From the NCBI GenBank assembly GCA_027046525.1, contig JALTYD010000020.1, forward strand, positions 1 through 6,541: 6,541 nt of DNA, given 5' to 3'. The notes under the pieces are model-generated. The model did no database searches and was not told the DNA's origin. It was given only the letters and a program-made list of their open reading frames with translations. A program made the translations under genes and the position numbers. Within the stretch, counting starts at the first letter, position 1, and the number at the start of each line of letters is the position of its first letter. Positions 1-5,540 of the stretch are shown here, in pieces. The DNA comes from Pyrodictiaceae archaeon. GTDB taxonomy: Archaea > Thermoproteota > Thermoprotei_A > Sulfolobales > Pyrodictiaceae.

Positions 1-363
1 GATAGGCTCAAGGGCTTCTCGTATAACTTTTGATAATTCTATTTCTCTACGTGTTGGAGCAGGACTTTTTCTCTCAGTTGTAGAAAAAGGTGCCATATGG
101 TATCTACATCTAATAACTGCTCTATCGGGAAGAGCTATATGACGAGGATGAGCCTCTTTTGGTCCATATACAGCTGCTATAACCCTAGTTCTTCCATATT
201 CTACGAGAGCTGAGCCATCAGCATTTTCGAGAACACCTACTCTCATGCTTATAGGTCTTAATTCGTCATAGCGTCTACCATCGTGTCGTATAGGTACTTT
301 TTCGTTATCTTCTTTAATCCACTGAATCAACTTGCTCTCCACAGAGGATTTTTGTTTACCCAT
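1..363 (-). CDS. rrp41: Exosome catalytic-ring subunit Rrp41 (RNase PH family), N-terminal 121 codons; 3' end outside window
   Basis: This is the N-terminal part of archaeal Rrp41, the phosphorolytic subunit of the RNA exosome, which forms a hexameric ring with Rrp42 and degrades or tails RNA 3' ends in the cytoplasm. I translated it directly from the minus strand: ATG at 363-361, open to base 1. The family signature is visible: an [13 protein letters not shown] stretch near residues 25-37, [19 protein letters not shown] near 50-68, then [15 protein letters not shown]. The arginine pair R105-R106 corresponds to the phosphate/RNA-binding Arg98-Arg99 of the Sulfolobus enzyme. The catalytic aspartates lie beyond the edge. 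The start overlaps the end of rrp4 by 8 nt, and a strong GAGGTG ribosome-binding site lies 9 nt upstream inside rrp4. Family knowledge predicts rrp42 next, outside the window. Identity is very secure. Confidence 0.96.
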   Translation of the reverse strand, partial: MGKQKSSVESKLIQWIKEDNEKVPIRHDGRRYDELRPISMRVGVLENADGSALVEYGRTRVIAAVYGPKEAHPRHIALPDRAVIRCRYHMAPFSTTERKSPAPTRREIELSKVIREALEPI

Positions 364-1099
364 CTTCCTCGACACCTCTACGTTTTTTCTCCTCTCTAAT
401 AAACTCCTTTATTCTATCTGTCAAACCAGTAGTATGTGCTTCTGCCTCTATTTTTCTTATTGCTAGAAAAACTATCTCTTCGAGTTCTCTACTAGGACAA
501 TTAACGAATATTCTACCATTCCGTGCAGCTATTATTCTACATTTTGTCTCCTCTCTTATCATATTTATCATAGACTGGCCTTTACCGATGATTCTAGGGA
601 TACGTGTAGGTTGAACTTCTATAATTGTTCCATCTACTAGTCTACCAAGTCCTTCCTGTTTGATAGTGACTATGGGGTCTCTAAGTCTGTCGAAGGCTGT
701 GATTTTCGCTAAAATATAATCACCTACATCAAGGTATTTCTTTATATTGACAATAGCTGAATTAATAGGTCTATCGACGACTTCTTGTAGTGGTAAAATT
801 GCTTTGTATGGAGACATTATATCTATGACCCAGTGGGTTAGACCTACATCCTCTACTAAACCTATTACTAGATCTCCTGGTTTAGGGAGATATGCTCCTA
901 CGAGCGGTATTATTGATAACTTTATCTTATCTCCATCTTCGCGTATATCGATAAGCCCTACTATTAATGCATAGATCTTATTGTTCTGTCTTTCAAGCAA
1001 TGGAGATAATACTATTATATCCTCTTCTTCTCCTTCTGCAATCACTTCTCCTGGGACTACTATCGCACGGGGTTTGACAAAGATCTTAGCCATACTCAC
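356..1099 (-). CDS. rrp4: Exosome RNA-binding cap subunit Rrp4 (S1 + KH domains)
   Basis: Rrp4 forms the trimeric RNA-binding cap on the archaeal Rrp41/Rrp42 exosome ring and feeds substrates into its pore. The 247-residue product has the expected order: an N-terminal domain with a [16 protein letters not shown] opening (residues 8-23), an S1 domain around 73-147 ([25 protein letters not shown]), and a KH domain around 155-225 with the IGKGQSM GxxG-type loop at 171-177. A charged tail ends the protein. Length fits archaeal Rrp4. Two starts are possible. GTG at 1099-1097 overlaps the SBDS stop as GTGA. ATG at 1093-1091 gives a protein two residues shorter, begins MAKIFVKP, and has a GGTG five nt upstream. 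The ATG is slightly favoured by ribosome-binding-site spacing. It is translationally coupled to SBDS upstream and rrp41 downstream. Confidence 0.95.
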   Translation of the reverse strand: MSMAKIFVKPRAIVVPGEVIAEGEEEDIIVLSPLLERQNNKIYALIVGLIDIREDGDKIKLSIIPLVGAYLPKPGDLVIGLVEDVGLTHWVIDIMSPYKAILPLQEVVDRPINSAIVNIKKYLDVGDYILAKITAFDRLRDPIVTIKQEGLGRLVDGTIIEVQPTRIPRIIGKGQSMINMIREETKCRIIAARNGRIFVNCPSRELEEIVFLAIRKIEAEAHTTGLTDRIKEFIREEKKRRGVEEDG

Positions 1100-1812
1100 A
1101 CCGTTGCTACTATTTTTATTTCAGCTGTACCCTTTGTCATTTTACTTATCCTATCTATAACATCATGTTGTAAACCAGCTGGTATCTCTAGCTCAACTAA
1201 TAAGCTACCATCTGATAACCATTCGCTTTTTTTCACGTCTCCCTGCTTAACTATAAATGAGTAGAGTCTTCCAGAGTATTCAGGAGGAATTCTTATTCTA
1301 AGAAGAGCTCTGGCTATTTTGATTGGAATTATACGTGAGATAGCTTTTATAATATTTCGTGCTTGCTCCTCAACACTTTTGAAAGGATCAACACCAATCC
1401 TAGACTGCTCCATAACTGCTTCAATTCTAGCTGGTGGTATAGGAAGCTTAGTTTGAGGATCTATTGCGTTCCTAGCTATATAGTTTATTATTTGTCTCTT
1501 TTTCAGCTCAATTAAATGTCTTCTCTGCTGAGCAGTTAGCTGAAGCTCTCCTCTCTTCACAATTTCAGCTGCTATTTTTACTGTTTCATCCGTTTTAAAT
1601 ACACGTTTTAGGAGATCAGGCGAGGCTCTTAAACCCTTACGGAGATCAGTGTAAATAGAATCGCTTACTACCATATCATCTAAGTTAACTTCTTTCCCTT
1701 GTTTATACTCGAAAGCTAACTCAGGATTTACAAGTACTTCAAATCTTTTGTCGCCTACTGTAAGTCTTGCTACAACTGGTTCATGTTCACCACGAGTTTT
1801 TTTACTACTCAT
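1096..1812 (-). CDS. sdo1: Ribosome maturation protein SBDS/Sdo1 homologue
   Basis: This is the archaeal orthologue of the Shwachman-Bodian-Diamond protein (yeast Sdo1). In eukaryotes it works with the GTPase EFL1 to release eIF6/Tif6 from the large ribosomal subunit; the archaeal role is inferred to be similar. The 238-residue protein has the three-part layout: an N-terminal FYSH domain (about 10-95, with RFEVLVNPELAFEYKQG and DMVVSDSIYTDLRKG), a helical middle domain (about 96-170, with TAQQRRHLIELKKRQIINYI and the DP-x-TKLPIPPARIE segment), and a C-terminal ferredoxin-like domain (about 171-238, ending AEIKIVATV). Start is ATG at 1812-1810, 8 nt inside the end of psmA; a GGTG lies about 12 nt upstream, a rather long spacing that suggests coupling by termination-reinitiation. 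The psmA-SBDS-rrp4-rrp41 order is the known archaeal superoperon, so identity is secure. Confidence 0.96.
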   Translation of the reverse strand: MSSKKTRGEHEPVVARLTVGDKRFEVLVNPELAFEYKQGKEVNLDDMVVSDSIYTDLRKGLRASPDLLKRVFKTDETVKIAAEIVKRGELQLTAQQRRHLIELKKRQIINYIARNAIDPQTKLPIPPARIEAVMEQSRIGVDPFKSVEEQARNIIKAISRIIPIKIARALLRIRIPPEYSGRLYSFIVKQGDVKKSEWLSDGSLLVELEIPAGLQHDVIDRISKMTKGTAEIKIVATV

Positions 1813-2548
1813 TTTTCTTCTGCACCAACTTCTCCAGTAAAGTTGATATTTCCTCTCTTGAGAGTTTCCTAAATACCCTAGTTTTTGTATCAGCTAAACC
1901 TATTTCGACGGATTCTGGTGTCAACTTTGTTTCTCCTATTCTAGATAAAGCAGATAATCCAAGCATAACGGCTTCATCTAGCTTAATCTCATCCTTGTAT
2001 TCCTTCTGTAGTATTTCAACAACCTGGAGACCGCCTTGACCTAGTCCGTGTGCTTTATAGCCAATGTACTGACCGCTTGGTTCTGCTACAAATAGCCGTG
2101 GTCCGTTATCATCAACACCTACAATCATGAGAGTTACACCAAACGGACGGACACCTCCATGCTGTGTATATATTTGCATCAAGTCACATACTTGTTTAGT
2201 TAAGTATTCAGTACCGATAGCTTCACCATAAACAAGCTTATGTTGAACTGCTATTAGTCTTGCATAATCGATTAGAATTCTTCCATCACTACCAAAGCCT
2301 ACGAATCCAGCACCTATATGGGTATCGACTAGATATATCTTATCTAGATGATCTATATCGATAAGTCTGCTTGTCTTCCTTTTCTCAGCTACTATGACAA
2401 CTCCATCAACAGCACGTATCCCAATCATAGTCCAGCCACGTTTAGCAGCTTCCATTGCATATTCCACTTGGAATAATCTTCCATCAGGAGAGAACATTGC
2501 AGTAGTTCTATCGTATCCCATCATAGCTGGTGGTGCAGGAAATGACAT
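1805..2548 (-). CDS. psmA: 20S proteasome subunit alpha
   Basis: PsmA builds the outer heptameric rings of the archaeal 20S proteasome, controls the gate and docks the ATPases PAN or Cdc48. The alpha signature is clear: YDRTTAMFSPDGRLFQVEY at residues 12-30 (gate tail with the conserved Tyr-Asp-Arg plus helix H0), then AMEAAKRG. Later come DSRILIDYARL-like helix residues, MQIYTQHGGVRPFGVTL and the PSGQYIGYKAHGLG segment. As expected for an alpha subunit there is no propeptide or N-terminal catalytic threonine. I chose ATG at 2548-2546 (247 residues). It has GGGGAG 8 nt upstream and gives the MSFPAPPAMMGYDR start typical of crenarchaeal PsmA. The in-frame GTG at 2557-2555 sits inside that ribosome-binding site and is unlikely. 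It is the first gene of the operon, and its stop overlaps the SBDS start by 8 nt. Confidence 0.96.
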   Translation of the reverse strand: MSFPAPPAMMGYDRTTAMFSPDGRLFQVEYAMEAAKRGWTMIGIRAVDGVVIVAEKRKTSRLIDIDHLDKIYLVDTHIGAGFVGFGSDGRILIDYARLIAVQHKLVYGEAIGTEYLTKQVCDLMQIYTQHGGVRPFGVTLMIVGVDDNGPRLFVAEPSGQYIGYKAHGLGQGGLQVVEILQKEYKDEIKLDEAVMLGLSALSRIGETKLTPESVEIGLADTKTRVFRKLSREEISTLLEKLVQKKNE

Positions 2549-2585
2549 CCTACTCACTCCCCTAGGGCTACAACTCGATCATTCT

Positions 2586-2595
2586 ATTAAAAATA
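2586..2595 (-). promoter_or_regulatory. Candidate proximal TATA box of the psmA operon
   Basis: The minus-strand sequence TATTTTTAAT, preceded by a purine-rich GTAGATAA stretch that could serve as BRE, is centred near 2590. Archaeal initiation about 26 nt downstream would fall near 2564. That leaves a leader of about 16 nt, just including the GGGGAG ribosome-binding site before the ATG at 2548. The spacing matches that inferred for other genes in this window. Confidence 0.5.
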
Positions 2596-2650
2596 TTATC
2601 TACACTAGACAGCACTGTGTACCATACAAGTATTTTCTTTGACGAGAGAC

Positions 2651-2660
2651 TATATAATTT
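2651..2660 (-). promoter_or_regulatory. Candidate distal TATA box upstream of psmA
   Basis: The minus strand reads AAATTATATA, a better match to the archaeal TATA consensus than the proximal box. Initiation would be expected near 2629, giving a leader of about 80 nt to psmA with no open reading frame of note. It could be a second psmA promoter. Because the same AT stretch is only about 30 nt from the thiI stop, it may also be chance base composition. Confidence 0.3.
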
Positions 2661-2664
2661 ATTG

Positions 2665-2681
2665 CGATATAGGGTATATCG
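2665..2681. repeat. Perfect 7-bp inverted repeat with 3-nt spacer between thiI and psmA
   Basis: The arms CGATATA (2665-2671) and TATATCG (2675-2681) are exact reverse complements around GGG. The repeat begins 8 nt past the thiI stop. It also lies just upstream of the distal candidate psmA TATA box. It could be a transcription-factor operator or an RNA hairpin protecting the thiI 3' end. No strong T-run follows it on the minus strand, so a terminator role is weakly supported. Confidence 0.4.
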
Positions 2682-2688
2682 TTAATAA

Positions 2689-3858
2689 TCATAGAGTTAT
2701 CTCTATATAGTCCTCGATAACCTTGGGAATAGCTGGTTTTATCTTCTTATATTCCGAACTCGCTATGGAGATGTCAGCCCTAGTTGTAACATAATTGGTA
2801 CCTATTCTACAATACTCCTTAGTTTTCGAGGACACTTCGTACAAGCTTATTTCTCGGCTAATATTGATGATCTCTTCTTTATCAAGTCCTATTAGTGGTC
2901 TAAGTATAGGTACATGGATGTTGCTAGTATGTACTATTGCTTTTATGTTCGGCAGTGTCTGGCTAGATACTTGGCCTATACTCTCACCAGTAACTATAGC
3001 ATCATAACCTAATTTCTCTGCGAGAATAGAGGAAGATTCTAGCATTGCTATTCTTAGTACAACTTGTCTATAACTATTTTTTACTAATGCATTTACTAGG
3101 TTAGAAATAGGGCGGAAATCAATAACGTATAATCGGGGCCTATAACCATATAGCCATTTACTGGTAAGCTTTTGTGCAACTCTATATGCATCAATTATAG
3201 AGAGAGGAGATGCTAATACAAAATGTAAAAAGTCGACTCTAACACCTCGTTTAGCTGTAAACCATGCTGCAACAGGTGAATCAAACCCGCCCGAGAAAAG
3301 CACTAGTGCTTTCCCTTCCACGCCTGTCGGTAGACCTCCAGGACCATCAACAGTATCTCTGTATATTAGTGCTCGTCTACCACGGACTTCTACATATACT
3401 TCTACTTCAGGATTGTCTAGATCGACTCCTCTGGAATATTTATAAAGAGATGCTCCAGTTTCTCGTGCTATATCGATGCTTGTAAAGGGTTCTACTCCAC
3501 TCCTCTTAGCCCGGATAGCAAACTTTTTTCCTTTTACCCAGTTTTTTGCAATTTCCTCTACTTTTGATGAGAGATCAGACAAATTGTTAAATCTAATGAG
3601 ATACGCTGTAGCTACTCTATAAATTCCGAAAACTCTGGAGAGGATATCCATTAGTTTAGAATAATCATTGTCATTTTTACAACGAATTATCAAACGCGTA
3701 GCATCTAAGTAAGGAGTTTTACAGGGAATTTTATGTCGTCTGATAGCATCTAAGACATTCTCTATTAGTCGTTTTTCAAAGCGGGGTCGTGTACGCTCAG
3801 ATTTTAACATTATTTCTCCAGATAATATAGCCATTACTACTTTTTCTTGGACATTCAT
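2689..3858 (-). CDS. thiI: tRNA 4-thiouridine synthase ThiI, rhodanese-less archaeal form
   Basis: ThiI adenylates U8 of tRNA and replaces its oxygen with sulfur, giving s4U8; in some organisms it also supplies sulfur for thiamine thiazole. The 389-residue protein has the expected modules: an N-terminal ferredoxin-like domain (1-58, with SGEIMLKSERTRPRFEKRL), a THUMP tRNA-binding domain (about 60-166), and an adenylating PP-loop domain from about 180 with the signature SGGFDSP at 189-195. TGESIGQVSSQT and ILRPLIGLDKEEII follow. The EYC at 348-350 aligns with the catalytic Cys344 context of E. coli ThiI. The C-terminal rhodanese domain with Cys456 is absent, so sulfur must come from another donor, perhaps sulfide or a persulfide carrier. 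Start is ATG at 3858. It lies 61 nt downstream of an E1-like gene on the same strand. Identity is confident; the exact sulfur source is unknown. Confidence 0.93.
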   Translation of the reverse strand: MNVQEKVVMAILSGEIMLKSERTRPRFEKRLIENVLDAIRRHKIPCKTPYLDATRLIIRCKNDNDYSKLMDILSRVFGIYRVATAYLIRFNNLSDLSSKVEEIAKNWVKGKKFAIRAKRSGVEPFTSIDIARETGASLYKYSRGVDLDNPEVEVYVEVRGRRALIYRDTVDGPGGLPTGVEGKALVLFSGGFDSPVAAWFTAKRGVRVDFLHFVLASPLSIIDAYRVAQKLTSKWLYGYRPRLYVIDFRPISNLVNALVKNSYRQVVLRIAMLESSSILAEKLGYDAIVTGESIGQVSSQTLPNIKAIVHTSNIHVPILRPLIGLDKEEIINISREISLYEVSSKTKEYCRIGTNYVTTRADISIASSEYKKIKPAIPKVIEDYIEITL

Positions 3859-3876
3859 CGCTGGTTATCCTCTAGG

Positions 3877-3885
3877 TTTAAAATA
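3877..3885 (-). promoter_or_regulatory. Candidate TATA box of thiI
   Basis: The minus strand reads TATTTTAAA in the 61-nt gap between the E1-like gene and thiI. Its centre is about 23 nt from the thiI ATG, so a transcript started here would be leaderless or nearly so. A GAGG about 10 nt before the ATG would instead serve if thiI is read from a longer transcript beginning upstream of the E1-like gene. Both modes are possible. Confidence 0.4.
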
Positions 3886-3919
3886 CATATGACTGACCTA
3901 AGCAAACTATATTATTAAC

Positions 3920-4618
3920 TTAGCCACATACACAATTATCTCTTCTTTTTAAGTTTATGATTAGAGTCTCTGGTGTTAATGCATCAACAATTATCATTCT
4001 CCCAAAGTTAGGAGAACCTATCCCTGTTACTATTTTAATAAATTCGCTTACAGCTATACTTGCTATCATTGCGACTGCACATGGTGCTATTGGTATCTTT
4101 TCAGTCTTAGGTGAAGATGGTAAGAAGCATTTTAGACATTCATCTTTTCTAGGATCTATGGGGACTATCTGACCCTCGAATCCGTATACACCAGCATGAA
4201 TTAATGGTCTCTTCACCTTGTAAGCTACTTTATCGAGTATTAGTCTTGTCTCCCAGTTATCTAGTCCATCAAGAACTATGTCAGCATCGTGGATGATTTC
4301 TGCGAGACTATCCTCTGTAATTTTATTGTAAAAAGTATTGATCTCTATATGTGGATTCATCATTTTGATTTTTCTATAAGCTGATAATGGTTTAGGGTGG
4401 TCGATATCGCTTGTCCAGTGTATAACTTGTCTATTTAGGTTAGAAAGTTCTACTGTGTCAGAATCAATTAGTATCATTTTACCTACTCCTAGTGCTGCAA
4501 GTAAAATAGAATAGAAGCTACCTAGACCGCCAACTCCTGCTATCAATACTCTTGTGTTACGTATTTTCTTCTGCCCCTCGATACCTATAATTTTAAGCTG
4601 TCTATTGTACCTCTTCAA
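3920..4618 (-). CDS. E1-like adenylyltransferase of the MoeB/ThiF/UbaA family
   Basis: This protein should adenylate the C-terminal glycine of a ubiquitin-like sulfur carrier (MoaD, ThiS or SAMP type) for molybdopterin, thiamine or tRNA thiolation. From the TTG start at 4618 it has 232 residues. The Rossmann P-loop GVGGLGS is at 28-34 and the ATP-ribose aspartate at D52/D54. NLNRQ is at 60-64, a lysine-containing KPLSAYRKIK helix near 76-85, and DGLDNWETR near 117-125. A zinc site is likely formed by C161-x-x-C164 and C229-V-C231. The cysteine position that carries the catalytic thiol in E. coli MoeB (Cys187) and ThiF (Cys184) is not obviously conserved; C180 in an APC motif lies nearby, after IPI. 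Length is close to MoeB without rhodanese. The TTG has no good ribosome-binding site; an in-frame CTG at 4633-4631 does (see findings). MoeB versus ThiF versus SAMP-activating role cannot be decided here. Confidence 0.88.
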   Translation of the reverse strand: MKRYNRQLKIIGIEGQKKIRNTRVLIAGVGGLGSFYSILLAALGVGKMILIDSDTVELSNLNRQVIHWTSDIDHPKPLSAYRKIKMMNPHIEINTFYNKITEDSLAEIIHDADIVLDGLDNWETRLILDKVAYKVKRPLIHAGVYGFEGQIVPIDPRKDECLKCFLPSSPKTEKIPIAPCAVAMIASIAVSEFIKIVTGIGSPNFGRMIIVDALTPETLIINLKRRDNCVCG

Positions 4619-4668
4619 CTCAACAGCTAACAGGACTGCTCACCTAGGAGATAGACTTAGTTGATTAC

Positions 4669-4677
4669 TATGTATAA
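4669..4677 (-). promoter_or_regulatory. Candidate TATA box of the E1-like gene
   Basis: The minus strand reads TTATACATA, centred at 4673. Initiation about 26 nt downstream would be near 4647, just before the GGTGAG at 4644-4639. This would give a leader of about 14 nt to the CTG at 4633 or about 29 nt to the TTG at 4618. The box lies just past the 3' end of the guide RNA described at 4691-4761, so the two could be separate transcripts. Confidence 0.45.
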
Positions 4678-4690
4678 GTGTAGATATTGT

Positions 4691-4761
4691 TGTAATTCAG
4701 AACGTCGCGAGTTCTTCATCCCATATAGGTGGTAAGACTGGGACGGCATCATCATTATTGT
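4691..4761 (-). ncRNA. Putative C/D box guide sRNA targeting 23S rRNA domain V
   Basis: This RNA should bind L7Ae, Nop5 and fibrillarin and direct 2'-O-methylation of rRNA. Reading the minus strand 5' to 3': box C ATGATGA (4755-4749, exact RTGATGA); a 12-nt guide TGCCGTCCCAGT (4748-4737); box D' CTTA (4736-4733, one change from CTGA); a 13-nt spacer; box C' ATGAAGA (4719-4713, one change); a second 12-nt guide ACTCGCGACGTT (4712-4701); and box D CTGA (4700-4697, exact). Both guides have the ideal 12-nt box spacing. They are complementary to known 23S rRNA segments: the P-loop (CUGGGGCGG region) and AACGUCGUGAG near the peptidyl transferase centre. A weak three-pair A-U terminal stem can form (4757-4759 with 4694-4696). 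Mature ends are estimated. The boxes are seen; the rRNA matches rest on remembered E. coli sequence. Confidence 0.85.
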
Positions 4762-4789
4762 TCTATTTTTCCAATGATTTTGCAAAAGC

Positions 4790-4798
4790 GTATAATCC
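4790..4798 (-). promoter_or_regulatory. Candidate TATA box of the C/D guide sRNA
   Basis: The minus strand reads GGATTATAC, centred near 4793. Initiation about 26 nt downstream would be near 4767, some 12 nt before box C, a sensible 5' end for an independently transcribed guide RNA. The element sits directly back-to-back with the candidate TATA box of the plus-strand creatininase-family gene. Confidence 0.45.
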
Positions 4799-4807
4799 TT
4801 AATATTT
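4799..4807 (+). promoter_or_regulatory. Candidate TATA box of the creatininase-family gene
   Basis: The plus strand reads TTAATATTT, centred at 4803. Initiation would be expected near 4829, within or just before the GGCGGAG ribosome-binding site at 4827-4833, leaving a very short leader of about 12 nt before the ATG at 4841. If initiation is at or before 4827 the whole ribosome-binding site is retained. Confidence 0.4.
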
Positions 4808-4840
4808 CGTAGTGTTTGCATATTAGGCGGAGAAAACTCT

Positions 4841-5533
4841 ATGCCACTACTTGAAAATCTTATTGCTCAGAAAAGACCATCTGTTGAAAAAGTTGTACTA
4901 CCTGTTGCATCGATAGAAAACCACGGATGTCTACCTATAGGAACTGATCTAATAATAGCTAGATGTATTATTGATAGACTTACTGGGATTGAAAGCGTAG
5001 AAAATAATGTATGGATAGCACCCGTAATACCTTATTCAACATCTATAGAACACCTTGACGAAAACTTTACTATCTCATCTAGTATCGTGTCATTTATTAA
5101 ATATCTTAGAGAAATCATAACAACATTAGCAAAATTCTCAACAAAGATAATACTATTAATATTCCATGGTGGAGCTTATTATCCAGCATACATGGTAGCA
5201 CGCGAAGAAAGAAGTCGTGGAAAAGATATAAGAGTTATCAACTTCTGGGAGATTATCGAAGAAGCTCTTCTAAAGAAGTATAACTGGGAGAAGATCCCTA
5301 TACTACATGCATCTAGTATAGAAGCAAGTATTTTAGCCTCATGCAATTATACAGAGGAATGTATGAAAGAAGTTGATAAAATAGAAGAAAAAGTTAACGA
5401 AGTGCCAAAACCATGGATAAGCAGAGATATAAGATATGTATATACAAGAGGTACTATTAGCTATTCAAAGAAATTCGGCGAAGAACTACTAGAATATGTG
5501 CTAAGCAAGATGGCTGAATTAATATCTGCTTGA
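4841..5533 (+). CDS. Creatininase-family metal-dependent amidohydrolase, divergent
   Basis: The 230-residue protein belongs to the creatininase fold family of Zn/Mn/Fe amidohydrolases. Members include creatininase, the mycofactocin protein MftE and the archaeal formamide hydrolase ArfB of riboflavin/F420 synthesis. The family opening LPVASIENHG...GTD is at 20-36, giving metal-ligand candidates E26, H28 and D36. H109 sits in FHGGA, where most members have NGHGGN, so two asparagines and a glycine are replaced. HASSIEAS at 156-163 matches the HAGxxETS motif with E161 as ligand. The segment IPYSTSIEH (63-71) matches the usual YGxSxEH but with Gly to Ser. Start is ATG with GGCGGAG at 4827-4833. 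It is the only plus-strand gene, divergent from the guide RNA and E1-like gene. An ArfB role is conceivable but unproven; the altered motif argues for a different or degenerate substrate site. Confidence 0.8.
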   Translation: MPLLENLIAQKRPSVEKVVLPVASIENHGCLPIGTDLIIARCIIDRLTGIESVENNVWIAPVIPYSTSIEHLDENFTISSSIVSFIKYLREIITTLAKFSTKIILLIFHGGAYYPAYMVAREERSRGKDIRVINFWEIIEEALLKKYNWEKIPILHASSIEASILASCNYTEECMKEVDKIEEKVNEVPKPWISRDIRYVYTRGTISYSKKFGEELLEYVLSKMAELISA

Positions 5534-5540
5534 ATAATCT

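Noticed and set aside
747..974. Plus-strand open frame inside rrp4
   Set aside because: Antisense shadow of a confident gene; no ribosome-binding site or recognisable motif. The same holds for the plus-strand frames at 1767-2039, 2394-2642, 2795-3007, 3264-3485 and 3957-4172.
2555..2557. GTG start for psmA giving three extra residues
   Set aside because: The codon overlaps the GGGGAG ribosome-binding site that is well placed for the ATG at 2548.
2865..2872. TTGATGA-like box C on the plus strand inside thiI
   Set aside because: It lacks the purine first base and has no box D in range; antisense to a coding region.
3899..3924. CTAAG...CTTAG inverted repeat at the end of the E1-like gene
   Set aside because: Only a 5-bp stem with a 16-nt loop and no following T-run; too weak to call a terminator.
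4357..4363. Second exact box C (ATGATGA, minus strand) inside the E1-like gene
   Set aside because: It encodes the KMMNP segment, and no CTGA lies at a suitable distance downstream, so it is a chance match.
4634..4840. tRNA gene or CRISPR repeats in the intergenic region
   Set aside because: No cloverleaf, T-loop GGTTCRA or repeated units are visible; the structure present is explained by the C/D guide RNA.
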